The notes under the pieces were generated by a model that searched no databases, was not told the origin of the DNA, and saw only the letters and a list, made by a program, of their open reading frames with translations. The translations under genes and the position numbers were made by a program. Positions 21,850 through 35,600 of a DNA stretch of 64,000 nucleotides are shown in pieces; position 1 is the stretch's first letter; the number at the start of each line of letters is the position of its first letter. The DNA comes from Trichosporon coremiiforme (taxonomy: Eukaryota; Basidiomycota; Tremellomycetes; Trichosporonales; Trichosporonaceae), in assembly GCA_039545355.1 (NCBI GenBank), contig BCJJ01000006.1, positions 310,001 to 374,000 on the forward strand. Reading direction: 5' to 3'.

Positions 21850-24800
21850 ATGCCCCCACGACAATATCTTGGCCATGGTGTCCGCACCACTCATCCCACC
21901 CACTCGTCCAAGACTACCACCAGGCGCCGCTCGAACGGCACCCACACCACAGATCCTGGGCCCCTCGCCGAGCCCGTCCCTATCGAGGAGTTTCCGCCCC
22001 CGGCATGGCGGACGGTCTTGAGCTCGCGCGCAGACCTTGGTAAGCTCAGAACCACCTCGCGACGACGCCGCCCCCCTCCTTCTCGGTTACCCGAGCCACC
22101 CACCGAGCGCTCGACGCTAACCGCCTCCTTACAGGTTACCCCGACTTCTACCCATCCAGACCCGGGTACGGGCAGCCAGAGGATGAGCTGCCGGAGTCGT
22201 TCGTCAAGAGCGGCTTCTCCTCTAAGGCCGCCGTTAATGTGACGGTACGTGACAGGCGGACTCGAGCCGGACCCCACCAGCCGAGCGGCATTCATGGCGC
22301 TGATACCCGCAGGCCGAGAGTTTCTCGATGCATGGCCCCGTGTTCCAGCAGCTGCAGTCCGGAGGACTCGAAAAGCTCATGGATCTCGGCCAACAGATCA
22401 TAGAGCAGCGCAATGCCTCCATGCCTACTTTCTCGTGCGTGACAGCTTACTTGGACTGGTTTTGAGACTCAACTGACATTTGCAGAGAACGAGTGTTTCG
22501 CATCCCCGTGCGAGTGACCTACAACGACGCGAAGAGACTCCAGTTTCTAGCAGAGTTAGCGAACCCCGCCATCCCTTTGACGCGACTGATGCGCACCCCC
22601 GTCCCGCATGGATTCAAGGGGGTCGATCTGCTCGAGACCATGTTTTGCCCTCCGCAGCCGACGGTAAGGCCAACCCCCGGCGCTGCGGCACAGGGACCGA
22701 AACCTCCGTCGGACCCGATCCCCATCGACAGAGCTTTGTGGTTCATCCGCGTCCTCGGAGCGAACGAGATCACGACGCATCGCGGACGAGCCCAGCCGGC
22801 GACTGTCGGCGTGCAGGCTCCGTCACCTGTGGCAGCGACGCCGAGCTCGACGGCTACGGCGCCACCCTCGGCGGCCCCACTGAACAGTAACGACTGGTAC
22901 ACTGGCGAGTTCACGAACGCGTTCACGGCCTGGCTCCGGATCCAGCTGGGCCAGCTCGTCCTCCCCGCCCGGCCGGCTAAGGGGGGCGCGCCGCCACCAC
23001 CAAAGGCGCCCGCTGGCGTCCTCGGCGACGAGAAGAGCAAGGCCCGCTGGCTCGCCAAATGGCAGTACTCGAACCAGCTCCTGCACCAGCTGTACCGGAA
23101 ACGCCTGATTTCGCCGCGGCTGCTCGTGCAATGGCTCAGCGACTTCCTCGGGACTGCGAACCTGGCCCAGCTCGGCTTCGTCTCGCAGCTGATCCACGAC
23201 AACCTCGTCGACGTCGCCGAGTACGTCGTCGTTGGACGGCATTGTGTCCGTGCCGCGTGCGCGAAGATTGACGAGATTCGCGCGTCCCCCGCCCGAGCGA
23301 CCATGTCCAAGGTCGAACAGCTGCTCATCAACATCGTCCAGGTGTTGTACGACAGCAACCCGGAAGTGATTCTGAGTCCGGCGACATGGACGCGGCATTC
23401 AGCGCGCCTGTCCGAGCTGCTCGACTCGACGACACCGACGTTCCAGGACCTGGCTCGACGAAACGAGGCGCTCGTCGCGGTGCCTCCCGTTGTTGATGTT
23501 GGAGCCAGCCCGCGGCGGCAGCAGATGGTCGAGGTGAACAAGCTCGACTCGATCGCAGCCGAGACAGATATGGCGGCGTTGTGCAAGTCCTATTTCAACG
23601 GGTTGTGTGCGCCGACGTCGCCCAAGATCGACCTCGCCAAGCTCGAGGAGAAGGTCTTCATCCTCGTCAACTGGGCCATGGGCCTGTACCAGCTCGGAAT
23701 ACACCGGCCGTACGCAGTGTACACTTTGCTGAAGAAGTGGCAGGAGTGGCACGAGGAGCAGCGTTCGGAACCGTTCGACTTCTTCGAGATCCTGTACAAG
23801 TGGCTCGACACTAGTGCCGCCGCCCAGAGGCCGGACAACGTGCTCGCTATCGGCATCGCGTTCGGCGAGATGACACGCCAGGGCATGTTCTCCTACGGAC
23901 GGTATATCCGCAAACTCATCGCGGTCGGACACAGCGCGCGCAACCACACAGGGCCGCCGTCCCACCACCTTGAGCTGCTCCGCGCCATGCCCATCTTTGT
24001 CGAGTCGAAGGAACTGTGCGTGCAACGCCGCCTGATTCTGAGCGGCGACTCGGACCCACGGGAACGGGAACGGGGGCAGGCTGAGGAAGACGCGGCGCTC
24101 GAGAGCTTCAAGCAGGAGCTCAAGGAGTATGTCCCAGAGATCTTTGGACTCAAGCGCTACGGGCGCAGCGCGACGTTCAAGGAGCAGATCGACTACCAGC
24201 TGCCCTCTGCCGCGAGCCTGAACCGGTACGAGTTCGTGCAGACGCGGTTCTGGATGTTTGCCGCTGCCGTGAATGCCTTTAAGAGGTGAGCTGCTTCCCG
24301 CATATCCTCTGGCTGACCTTACAGACAAGGCTCGCAGCCGCCGATGAGCGCCAGCACCTTTGCGCGCATCATCAACGTGTTCAACCAGTGCTGGGCTTAC
24401 TCCACGACTACTGACGTGAGTTTTCTCCTCGTCATGACAAGCTAACGCCAGTTCCTTGTTAAGGGCATCGTAGGGACGGAAGACGAGGAAATTCTCTTGA
24501 TCATCCTGGATGCCATCAAGCGCCACGCCGACGTGTGGACGTGCATCGACCGCTGGAACGAGATCACGACCGCGCTCATGGAGCGCTTCCGCGTCATGCA
24601 GCGCAAGGGGCGCTTCTTCCCTCCACTCGCTGCTGTTCTGTTAATGCTTGCGCAGCACAACCGTGTCCCGCCGAACGCTGAGGAGGAGGTCCGCGCCGCC
24701 AGCGAAGCGCACCGCCACAAGTCGCCCGCGACGCCTGCCTTCCCCGTCGACCTGGACCAGAGCCTGCAGGGCCTGAAACAGATCATCATGTCCGGAGACG

Positions 24801-27143
24801 CGGCCAAGGCGTCGGCGCTGTCGTCCAAGATGTTCACGCGCCATGGTAAGTTCTCCGCCTGGTCGGAGAAGTGGTGGGCTGCTATCATCGAGGCCATCCA
24901 GTCTGCCGACAACAGCAAGGCTGACGCCGTCATGGCCGCCGTCGCGCACATCTGTGAAGTGGAGGACGTTGCTGGAGATGGCTCGTTGCGGCCAGTCGTC
25001 GCCGCGTGGTTAGACACGCTTGTCGTGGCCACGAGGCTCGAGGTGTTCGGTCGCCGAAACGTACCCCCTGTCGTACGTTTGCTTCTTCAGCTTGTTGTCA
25101 ACCGGCGTCTCGGATCCGCAGTACTGCTGGAGCGCCTCGTCTTCCCCGAGCTCAAGCACGCAGCCACTATAGCCTCTGCCGCCCACCCGCGCCTCGGGAC
25201 GAAACGCACGCACGCCATCGACTGGGCCGTCACGATGACTCAGCAGCTGCTCCTGTGCACGGCGCACAAGACCCTGCCTCCCCAGAATCTGCGCGAGGCG
25301 TACATCGTGCAGACCGCGCGTGCCGCCGTCTTCCACGCCTCGAAGGTGGAGGGCCTGATCTCGCACCTGCCCGTCCTGGTCGTGCTGGAGCGCTCCAAGG
25401 TCGTGCCAGAAAAGATCCGGACACAGATCGGCGAGATCTTCCGTGGCCTCGCCGCGCTGCCGCAGTTCAAGACGGCAGCATTCCGAAACCTGGACGGGCT
25501 GAAGGACTCGTTCCTGTCCAACGACTGGATCAAGCGCACGAGCGACTCGTCGCTTGAGACGGGCATGGTCGAAGGCTTGAAACTCATGATGTCGGACAGC
25601 ACGACGCGGGACAAGTCGTCCACGAGCCTGGCGATCGAGCGCGGCGCACGCTACAGTGCGTGGCGATGGACTAGGGTCGTGCTCGAGATGCGCGTCGAGT
25701 TCAAGCGGCTCACGATGCGCATCACTAACAACGACGAGCCCGTCGAGGCCCGGCAGCAGATTGCGCGGATCGTCCGCTCTAGCTTGGACCGCGAAGCGAG
25801 TCCAGACGATATGGACCTGCTCGTCGAGGCGTTCCGTGGCGCGGATAGTGTCGTCGCGCAGGAGATTCTCTCCGTCGGCCTCGACCGCCTCAGCGTGCTG
25901 CTGTCGCAGCTCCTCAGCGCCGAGAACCAACACCAGGTCGAGGACACGGCGGCCGCTGTCGACCAAGTCCTCCGCGTCATCCGTAGTGCGGGACGACAGG
26001 AGAGGCTCGAGGTCGCCACGGCCGCAGCGCGAGACCGCCTCTTCAACCTCCTCACCGTCGCGTTCCAGAGTATCGAGCGCCAGGTCGCGTCCGAGGACGA
26101 CGTGCAGCTCCTCCCCGGCGCCAAGCTCGCCGAGCCCGGCAGCGTCCTGCAGGTCGTGTTCAAGCTGCTGCGCTTTGCCCTCGCTCTCCCTTCACAGGAC
26201 ACGATTGTCACCGCCGCCCCACGACCCGACTATGCCCAGCTCGACACGGCATTCCTGCATCTCGCAGTTGTGAGTTTAGGCTCCGATCTGTGTGAAACTG
26301 ATGTCCCAGGCTCTCAGCGGCAGATCGCAAGAGGTGTTCACGGACCTGGACACGATGCGCGACTTGCTCATCTACCTCGTGGACTCTACGCCGACCTCGT
26401 CCCAGGCGGCCGTGTACCAGGCGCTGTCGTACGAGATGTCGACGAGCACAGTGCAGGACCTGCTGACGGCGCATCCGTCGTTTGCGTCCGCTCTCCCGCG
26501 CCCGCCACCGACGTTCCGCGCAATGGCGCTGAGCGGGAGCCACGTCGCCGAGTCGGAGGGCATTGCGCTCGACGACCGGCCATGGGAGATGATGGAGCAC
26601 CTGACGCCGCTCGAGACGCCGGCGCACGTCGACGTCTTCCTCTCCTCGAAGCCGCTTAAGGACACTGCGTCGATCCCGATTGCGCTCTTCCGGCCGCGGC
26701 TGACGCGCGATGAGGTGCCCGTTCTCTCCACCAATCCAGAGCCGTGGGACTATGCCTCCTCGGAGCGCAACCTCGGCAACGGCGCTGCAGGCGAGCCCGT
26801 GTGCGCCCGTCAGATGGCGACCATCCTCTATGCTCCAGCTCTCGCCGACGAGGAGCCCAAGCTCGCTCCCGCCCCGGCACCAGCTCCGAAGAGGGCCCGC
26901 AACGCCACACCAGTCAGTGTCAAAGGCACAGGCACGACGACGGACCCGATCGACATGCTTGAGAGCAGCGAAGAGGACGAGCCGCTGCAGAAGAAGCCGC
27001 GCACGGCAGGCAAGACGACCCGCGTGAGTACGGCCGGCAAGGCGCCCCGCAAGGCTGCGCCGGCCAAGAAAGCGCCAGCGAAGACGACGGCGTCCAAGAC
27101 CAAAGCGACCACGAAGAGGCGCAAGAGCGGTGGTGCCGAGTAG
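21850..27143 (+). CDS. MED12: Mediator kinase-module subunit MED12 (Srb8)
   Basis: Med12 links Med13 to, and activates, the Cdk8-cyclin C kinase of Mediator. About seven exons, roughly 1,650 residues. The N-terminal Med12 domain is spread over small exons: FYPSRPGYGQPEDELPESFV, VKSGFSSKAAVNVTAESFS, then RVFRIPVRVTYNDAKRLQFL and ELANPAIPLTRLMRTPVPHG. These match the family order 'PG-x-PED-x-L...V-x-GF' and 'LANP-x-PL-x-x-L-x-R-x-x-PHG'. A central helical region (about 22900-24290) contains SKARWLAKWQYSNQLLHQLY and RKRLISPRLLVQWLSDFL, typical of the Med12-LCEWAV area. Large helical segments continue to about 26260. The C-terminus ends in a Lys/Ala-rich tail like a nuclear-localisation region. 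Introns near 24288, 24416 and 26269 each have a close branch site. Start 21850 is the first ATG in the frame of the first domain exon. Confidence 0.85.
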
Positions 27144-28080
27144 ACCTGACAAGGTCTGCTCATGTGAAGAGGCTGCTGGGCGCTGACGAAGCGCGGCATG
27201 CGTTAGTCATATCTCAGCGGGAGGCCGACGGGCGGGTCGGCGTCGCCGCAGGCCATGGCAGTGGAGGCTGATGGACGCGTCGGAGCCGTCGCTGCTGTCG
27301 ACCTCATCGTATGTTGGAGAAAGTGCCAGAGTGCCATCAAATGCGACACACGAGCGACACTGAGCGACACTGAGCGATACCGAGCGAGGACCGAGCTACC
27401 TTTTGTCTCCTGCATAGCTTATACTCAGTCGGTCGACGGGTAACTGTAATGTTGTGAAGTGTAATGTCGGTGTAGCTTATGCATTAACTGGACCCTGAGG
27501 ATTGTTTATAAGCCGAATAGGAGCAGCACTGAGGGAATTGAGGCGCAGCACGTGACGTGGGGATGTGATTAGAAAGATGCGGTGAGATTGCTTACTCAGC
27601 TCAGCCGAATTGTTGGCTTGGTGGCGGGTCATGTGCCCCTTGTGCATTGACGCGGGCTTGGCTGACTGCATACGACGAGGAGGAGGTGGTGGTGGCGGAG
27701 GAGGNNNNNNNNNNNNNNNNNNNNNNNNNNNNNGGAGGAGGAGGAGGAGGAGGAGGAGGAGGGCGGGCAAGTGCGAAAACACGAATGACAAGGGCTCAGG
27801 GTGATGCCCGCCGGAGTTGGTCTATGCAGAACATGAGAAAGCAGCAGCTAGCACCAAGTCGAAGTCAAGGCGGAACGCGCCGAATTCACAACCACCGACG
27901 CCGCCATGCTCTAGGATCTAGGCTGTCACTTTCTCCGTCTACATACATCACCTGATAACCTCCCAGATACCCCACGCACTCGTCGACTCTTGGACGACTT
28001 GCGACTGACTGCGTCATACTGCGTCCTTTGCCCTGCTTCTTCATCGTCACCGATCGGACTGAGGACTTCCGGCAAAGAAG
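27144..28080. other. Intergenic between MED12 and the SNF2 gene, with an assembly gap
   Basis: 937 bp holding the MED12 3' end and the promoter of the SNF2-family gene. It includes a short run of GAGCGACACT-type direct repeats near 27350-27385 and the GGA microsatellite with unresolved bases. Confidence 0.55.
27682..27762. repeat. GGA/GGT microsatellite interrupted by 29 unresolved bases
   Basis: Purine-rich GGA and GGT triplets flank a run of N from 27705 to 27733. The true length of the repeat is unknown. GGA repeats are hard to sequence and can form quadruplex-type structures. Confidence 0.9.
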
Positions 28081-31000
28081 ATGGACGCGATCGACCTCAC
28101 CGGAAGCGGAAGCGACGAGGACGACCCGAAGCGCAGGCCCGGAGCTGGATTCGGCGCATACGCGGCTCCGTATGGAGGATTCGCCACCGCGACTTCGGGC
28201 GCTGCTGCAGAAGGAGCATTAGGTGCAGGGGCGCCCGCCAATCCCTCTTCGTCCTCGTCGCCGACGCACAGGCCTCTTGGTCAGCAATCTCTGCCGCCTG
28301 CTTCATCATCATCAAGTCACAACAACACCCACACCCACGCCCACACATCTTCACCTTCCCTTCCCCTTCCTTCCCCATCGCATTCTTTACCGAACAACAA
28401 CACGGTACACCGCACACACTCTTCCACCTCGGCATCCGGATCTGGAGCAGGCACATCGGGGTTCCCGCCAAACTACCCAGTGGCAAAGTCCCAGGCAGCC
28501 GACGAGGACGTGATGGTTACGGGCCAGAGCGGACCGAGCTTTGGGGCGATGCTGGGTGCTGCGAGTGCCGCCGCTCACCACCAGCCCTCTCTTCCGCGCT
28601 ACCCCTCCGGCTCGTACAGTAATGGCGCTGGCCCCTCGAGCGCAGCGGGACCGTCACGCACGAACGACGGAGCCTCGGCTGCCGCCGCTATCGATGTCGA
28701 CAGCCTGCCGCCTGCGGCCGTACCGCGCCGCCCGAACCCGAAGAAGCCCGTCTGCATCGGTGCATTCATGAGTAGGGCTATCATGCTCTACCCCCAGAGC
28801 TGCGCTATGGCAGGCTGCGGCCCGCCGCAGGGGAGTAAGTGGGATCTCGTCAACTTTCGCGGCGTAGAGATGATCCGCGTCAAGCTCAAGGTGAGTATCT
28901 GCCGCAAGCAGCATCCTGCGTCAGAAGACGAAGGTCCGGAGTGGTCATGGCGGTGGGAACACCGGAGAAGAACGCTGTTCCGAGGGAAGGAAGGACGGAC
29001 AAAGGAAAGGTCGCATTCCGCAGATCCGCACACACCCTTCGAGCCTTGCTGACGATAACAGCTGCGCAGAGCTGGAACACAGGGACGGCCCAACGAGCCG
29101 TGGACGACTGTGAGCCGGGACACGATCCAGATCCTCACTCGTGAGTAGCTGTCCGGGGATGAGCAGAGCTGATAGGCAGCCGACATGCGATGCTACATTG
29201 GCGACCTCGACGAGACGATGGCGTCCCACCTGATCCCGATGCTGGAGCGCGGTCTTTGCCGCTTGGAGGGATTCGCTCTGCGTCTGCAGCCGAATGCTGT
29301 GAGTAAACAGGAACTCCGTCGCCCAGACGTAGCTAACCTCAGCCTACGTACGAGATCCGCATCAACGTCATGATCTTCACGCTGCCGAGCAACATCAACT
29401 ACATCGTGGACACGCTCACGTCGCACAAGATCTTCCTCCTCGACCCGATGCCGCCGTACGACCCGCAGCGACACACCGACCACCCTGAGTACATCAACGG
29501 TCACGGATCCGGCGAGATCGCGTACAAGCTGTACCTGCAATCGCGCTCGAGCCAGACGTACGGGTACACGCAGCAGGACAAGGCTAAGCAGGTCGAGGTG
29601 CAGCGTGCTCAGGTCGACGAGGTGTTCAAGAGCATCGACAACGGCATGGAGCTCGAGCAGACGGATCCGGGCCCGTGGATCAAGACCGAGCTGTTTCCGC
29701 ACCAGCGCAAGGCGCTCACCTTCCTCCTGCAGGGCGAGCAGGACTGGTCCTCGCTCAAGGCCGCGCGCAAAAGCTACCGCAAGCTGACGGGGAAGAAGGA
29801 CAAGCCCGAGGACGAAGCCAGCCGCGACTCGACGCCAGGCGACAAGCCCGCCGACAAGGACAAGGCGAAGGAGAAGGAGGACAACCTCCGCAGTCTCTGG
29901 GAGGGCCAGCCGGACGAGAAGGGCCGCATCAAGGTGTTCAAGAACAAGGTCACGGGCGAGACGGTCCGCGGCAAGCGACCAAAGGACGCCAAGGGCGCCA
30001 TCCTCGCCGACGACATGGGTCTTGGCAAGACCCTGTCGGTTGTGTCGCTGATCGCCGCGACGCGTTCGGCGGCCAATCAGTGGCACGACAAGAAGCTTGA
30101 GGCCATCTCACCCGTCGCTAGTGACGATGAGGGGAAGCCAGAGCTGCCAGCGAGCGTCATGACGACCAAAGTCTTCGGCATGCCCGAGGACGCCGAGGTC
30201 GTCGAGTGGTCCAAGACGAAGAAGCGCCGGCGCAACAAGGAGGCGGATGAGGCGACGCGCATCAGGCGCTCGCAGCTGATCCGCCGCTCCAAGGCGACGC
30301 TGCTCGTGTGCCCCATGTCGACGATCACGAACTGGGAGGACCAGCTGCGCGAGCACTGGGACGGCAAGGTCGAGGTCGTCGGCGGCCAGTCGGTAGAGAA
30401 GAAGAAGAAGGATACCGAGCCCGTTGACAAGGACGACCTGCTCCGCGTGTACATCTACCACGGCACGAGCCGTCGCGCCGATCCCCGCTTCCTCGCCGAG
30501 TTCGACGTCGTCATCACGTCGTACGCGACCCTCGCGAACGAGTACTCGAAACAATGTGCTACCACCGACGACGACACGTCAACGCCAGCGACTCACACGA
30601 CGACGAACAGCGACGACGACACGAAGGACTCGTCATGCGACTCGCCCGCGAAGCCCGGCAAGTCAGAGCCGCCGAAGCCGCTGGCCCTTGAGAAGGCGCT
30701 GAACCAGACCAAGAAGAAGGGTGGACGGCGACGCGGCACGCCCGAGCCGAGCCCGCTGCAGAGCGTCGACTGGTTCCGCATCGTACTTGACGAGGCGCAC
30801 AGCATCAAGTCATCCCAGACGGTTGCGTGCAAGGCGTGCTGCTACCTCGAGGCGGACCGTCGCATCGCGCTGACGGGTACGCCGATCCAGAACCGGATCG
30901 AGGACGTGTGGGCTCTGTTCAAGTTCCTGCGCTTGTCGCCCATCGACGACAAGGAGGTGTTCAACAAGTTTATCACGACGCCGTGCAAGACGGGCGAGCA

Positions 31001-32390
31001 GATCGGCATCGCGCGTCTCCAGCTCATCATGCGCACGTGCTCCCTCCGCCGCACCAAGGACACGGAGACGGAGGAGGGCAAGAAGATTCTCTCGCTCCCG
31101 CCCCGCCGCGAGGTGCAGGTCTGGCTCAACCTCCGCGAAGACGAGCGCACAACGTATGACGAGCGCCTGCACGAGATCAAGAAGGAGGTCGACGAGCTCC
31201 AGGCCAAGAAGGAGCTGACGAAGAACTATGCCCACGTCCTCCAGCACCTCCTGCGCCTGCGCCAGACATGCGACCATGTCGACCTCGCCGGCTCTGGCGT
31301 GACGGAAGAGGACTACAACGACGGCGAGATCATGGGCATCGACGACGCCGTCGCCGGTATCGAGCGGCACGGCCTGACGCAAGGACGTGCACTCGCCGTC
31401 ATCTGCGCAGCCAAAGACAACGACAACTGCGTGTGCGCCGAGTGCGGGCACGACTTTTCGCCCTACTTCCCATCCGTCGGTCTCGGCGGAGTCGTCGAAG
31501 ACGACGCGGTCAAGGACGAGGCCAAGCCCGAAAAGGGCAAGAAGAGCACGCATCCGCTGCTGACCAAGTGCCTGCACATCTTCTGCCCTGGGTGCTTCAA
31601 GCGAAACACATGGCCGCAGTGGCCAAAGAACGTGAAGGGGTGCATGCGGCACTGTGCCAAGTGCTCTCGCGACTTGAGGCTGGACAAGGACGTTGCCGAT
31701 GTGATCCCTCCATCCGAGTTGGACGAGGAGGCGGCCAAGCGCCCAGCCCCAACGCGCAGGAAGTGGCGCCGCCAGCCGGGCGAGCACCTCATCATGAGCA
31801 CCAAGATGCAGTACCTGCACGACGAGCTGATGAAGCTGTCGCGCCAGAACAAGCATTCGGCCAACTACGACCCGTTCGGCGCGCACGACGACGGCGTAGT
31901 CGAGACAGACGACGAGGGCAACCCGATCCCGACGAAGAGCATCGTCTTCTCGCAGTGGACAACCATGCTGGACCGGATCGAGGACATGCTGCAAGAATCC
32001 AACATCCGTTTCTGCCGGCTCGACGGCAGCATGACGCGCGAGGCGCGCGCCGAGGCCATGGAAGCGCTCAAGACGAAGGGCGTAGAGGTCATGCTCGTCT
32101 CGACGCGCGCGGGCGGTGTCGGTCTCAACCTGACTAGTGCCTCGCGTGCGTTCCTCGTGGATCCGTACTGGAATCCCTCGGTTGAGGCGCAGGCCATTGA
32201 TCGCATCCATCGCCTCGGGCAGAAGCGGCCAGTCACGGCCGTCAAGCTCATGATCAACGACTCGGTCGAGGAGAGACTGAACAAGATCCAGCGCAAAAAG
32301 GAAAACCTCGCGAATCTGTCTCTCAAGAACATGACGCGCAAGGAGCTCATGGAGCAGAAGGCCGAGGAGCTCGCGAGTCTCTTCAGCTAG
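28081..32390 (+). CDS. Rad5/HLTF-like SNF2-family ATPase with embedded RING finger
   Basis: Predicted DNA-dependent ATPase and ubiquitin ligase of the Rad5-Rad16-HLTF group (post-replication repair or chromatin clearing). About 1,350 residues in four exons; introns at 28891-29061, about 29141-29185 and about 29300-29344. A low-complexity Ser/His/Pro head is followed by a HIRAN-like region: KPVCIGAFMSRAIMLYPQ, MRCYIGDLDETMASHLIPML, then YEIRINVMIFTLPSNIN. Helicase motifs: I ILADDMGLGKTLSVVSLI, II VLDEAHSIKS, III ALTGTPIQNRIEDVW. The RING is inserted between the lobes: CVCAECGHDF, then LLTKCLHIFCPGCF, then CAKC. Lobe 2 follows: SIVFSQWTTMLDRIEDML, STRAGGVGLNLTSASRAFLV and DRIHRLGQKRPVTAVKL. Spacer insertions between motifs I and II are acidic and Lys-rich. 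Which orthologue it is (Rad5, Rad16 or Uls1) is not settled here. The HIRAN-like region favours Rad5/HLTF. Confidence 0.87.
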
Positions 32391-32689
32391 AGTCTCGTGT
32401 AGACCAGAAGAGAGCAAAGTAGAGGAGGGAAAAATACAAGTAGAGACTACAGTGTATCATAAATCCCCACTGCATTTAACACTATGCAACAACGCATGTA
32501 GATAATCACATTTGCAACTTGGAAGCAACTTCATTATGGCATTTCAACTGCCGGGCGAGCTGTGCCGCGGGCAAGCAACGATGTAGGATCGGATGAGATC
32601 GTGATGAAATCAAAGTAACAACAGGTGAAAGGGGGCGACATGAGTCGTGATCTGGTCATGATTGAACTATACGTTACGGTTTGTTCGAT
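32391..32689. other. Convergent intergenic region
   Basis: 299 bp between the convergent stops of the SNF2-family and DENN-domain genes. It is AT-richer than its flanks, as expected for 3' UTRs and polyadenylation signals. Confidence 0.55.
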
Positions 32690-35600
32690 TTAGTGGCCGT
32701 TGGAGCCGGGGCTGCCAAAGGTCACGGTCATGGTCGAGATGACGGAACTGGGGCGTGCGTCCTCGACGAAGACCTTGCGCTCGCCGTCGCGGTCGTGCAG
32801 CGCGACCATCTCGGGCTCGGGAGGCGTGACGAGCACCTCGCGCGTGCGGCGCTTGTGCTCGTAGCTCGTGCTCGCGCTGTCGAAGCTCTCGTAGCTCTTC
32901 CTCTGCGTCACCTTGCGCGGCGGCGGGCGCAGCACGAGCGGACGGTACGCGATCGTCGGGCGCAGCTTGTACACTTCTTCCTGGTCTAGGGGCTCCTCCT
33001 CAACGGGCGTAATCTCGTGGTCCGACTCGGCGGTCGAGGGCGAGCGAATCGCGAGCTTGCGCGTGCGCCGCGGTGTGGAACGCGAAGAGCGGTACGACTT
33101 GCTCGACCGCACTGAGCCGGCGCGAGTCGTGTAGTCTGACACTGGGCTTGAGGGGCTCGAGGGCTTGCCACGGTAGTCGTGCGAGTCCTCCGACTCGTCG
33201 TAGTGAGAGTCGACAGAGGAGCCGTGCCCGTCGTACGACCCGTGACCGTCGTGCGAGCCTGCATGTGAGCTCTGCACATCGGTCTGGGGCAGGAGAGCGA
33301 GCTCGAGCTGATGTCAGCTAAGAACTGGAATACTATGCAAGCTTACCTTGGCCTGGATGATCGCGACCCGCTGCGAAATACTGTCGTTCTTGTTCGTCGA
33401 GAGGAAGCGGTCGGCGTTACTGACCTCGTCCGTGTCGACTATCGAACCGAGGTGCTCGCGGCGGATCGAGCCGTCGATGAGCGCACCGAGCACGCTGACG
33501 GGATTGTTCGACGTCTGGCTGTCCCACGAGAACGTCGTTTGCGTGGAGTCGCGCGCTCCGGGTCGGCGCGGCTTCTTCGGCGCCAAAGGAACTGAATAGT
33601 TGCTGAGCGGCGTTCCAGGTGGCGAGTCCGTCGGTGTAGCCGGCGCGTCGGCCGGCTCGGGAGTGGGAGGAAGGAGTCTGCGGAGGTCCGCTGTGATGGG
33701 CATGTGTTCGAGGGCGTTCGTAATCTGCATCTCGATGGCATCCATGATGGCATTGCGTTCTCGCTCAAGATCCTGGATACTGTCTGTCAGTTGTCAGGTA
33801 CAACGCAGTAACTCACGATTGGTGCATGTCTGACAGCTGGCGCATCGCTTCGGCGCGAGCGCTCTCGGTTTGGTTGAGTTGCTCTTGGAGGTGAGCGTTT
33901 TGCTTGGTCTGCTCCGTGTTGACTGTTGTTAGCTTCGTTAAGTCGATCGACAGCTCACTGTTAGAAAGACGGCGGGCCTCGCGCTGTTCCTTGTCGATCC
34001 TGAGCTTGAGTTCGGACGCCTCGATCGCCAGGCGCTCTGCGTACTTCTCGAACGTCTCAAACCGCTGCTTCCAGTGCTCACCCTCCTGCACTAACTTCTG
34101 CAGGCGGCGGGTAATGCGCGACAGTTTCAAGTCAAAGTCGTCGCGGCGCTCGACGTAATGCACTGGCATCAGTCACTGCGGCAATCCATGCGTAACTCAC
34201 AAGCACGCTTGCGCATCATCGCCTTGGCGAGCATGTCGTTCGCGGACAGCTGCTCCTGCGCGCGTATGAAACCAGACTTGGTCAAGCGCTGGAATAGAGT
34301 TGGCTTCTTGTGCTGCAGTGTCAGTTTATGGGCCCGAAGAACCACCTAACTCACCTTGTCGGCCATGATCTTGTCGAAGACGGAGATGACCGCGTTCTGG
34401 TTCCACCAATCGGGCGGGTGCAGGCGCTCGCCGAGGTAGCGCGGCCTGATCGGGCCGTGGTTGACGCGATTGATGTTCCGGAAAGCCCCCTTGGGGAACG
34501 AAACGCGGTACTCGAACGGCACAGACTTCTCCGAGGGGTACGACGGGCCAAAGGAGGCAAGTAGCTTGGCACGGGCCTTCATGCGCTTCTCGCGGGGGGT
34601 GACGACGCCGGACGGGAACGCCTTGCAGCTGACCGTGTTCGCGTCGAGGTCGACGATAACGACCTCTGGCGGCGGGGTCAACATGTACCGCGCCTCAGTG
34701 GGAAGGCCGATAATGTATGGTCCGGGATCCTCGATGATGAACGTCGAATCGCGGGTGTGGATGTGCGGCAGAGCGATGCCGTTCCAGCCACGCAGTTCGA
34801 CAATGTACTTGAGGGTCTGGACGGCCGTGCCAAGCATAGGCGGGTGTCGCGACGTGACAATGACACGACCAGAGTTCGAAAGTGCCACCTCCACGCACGT
34901 GATGATGTTGTCGAGGTCGAGGCACTGGAAGATGGGCCACATTTGGAAGTCGACCTTGAAGACGCCCTTGTCAAAGTCGAGCGCGCCCGGCATCGTTGCC
35001 TCGATGACCACCTCGTCGTTCCGCGAATTGCCAATCGGAAGCCTGAACAGGTCACCTGGACGGGGCGCCTCTGCATTGAGCAGCGTGAAGATCTGGCGCA
35101 TGTGAGACCGGGCGTCCTTCTGATATCTTGCCCACTAGACGTCAGCTCGTCCGCACATTCTTACAGCTTACACTCAAGCGCAGGTAGTCCTGCATGATGT
35201 CGTAGATCGGGTATCGGGACACTGCCATAAGCTCACGAATGGTCCTTGGGGAGCTCACCGAGAGTGAGGCCGTATGGGAGCCAGAAGACGTCAGTTGATT
35301 CGCCGAACGCAGGCGCAAGGTTGGACATGGAGACATCGGCGTCTGTGCTGGTGAAGGTGGTTTCCATGTCCGAGTCGCTGACACCAGTCTCACTCGGGGT
35401 GACATCGGTGGGCGTAGATGGATCAGACTTGAGCCACGGTAATTTGTTGCGGCGTCTTGCCCGCTCCTTGATCGCAGCCGACTCGGACAGGCCCGAGTCC
35501 TCGCGGTGGCGAACACCGACGCGCTGCCTGAACTCGTTGAGCTTGTCGGCGCGGTCCTTGTCGGCGTGGGACCAGACGGTGAGCGTGACGCCATAGAAGA

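Noticed and set aside
26208..27152. 314-codon Arg-rich frame on the minus strand
   Set aside because: Antisense to the last exon of MED12, with no recognisable domain.
30810..32417. Long open frame (535 codons) on the minus strand
   Set aside because: It is antisense to the helicase core of the SNF2-family gene. High GC content leaves antisense frames open, and its translation has no domain.
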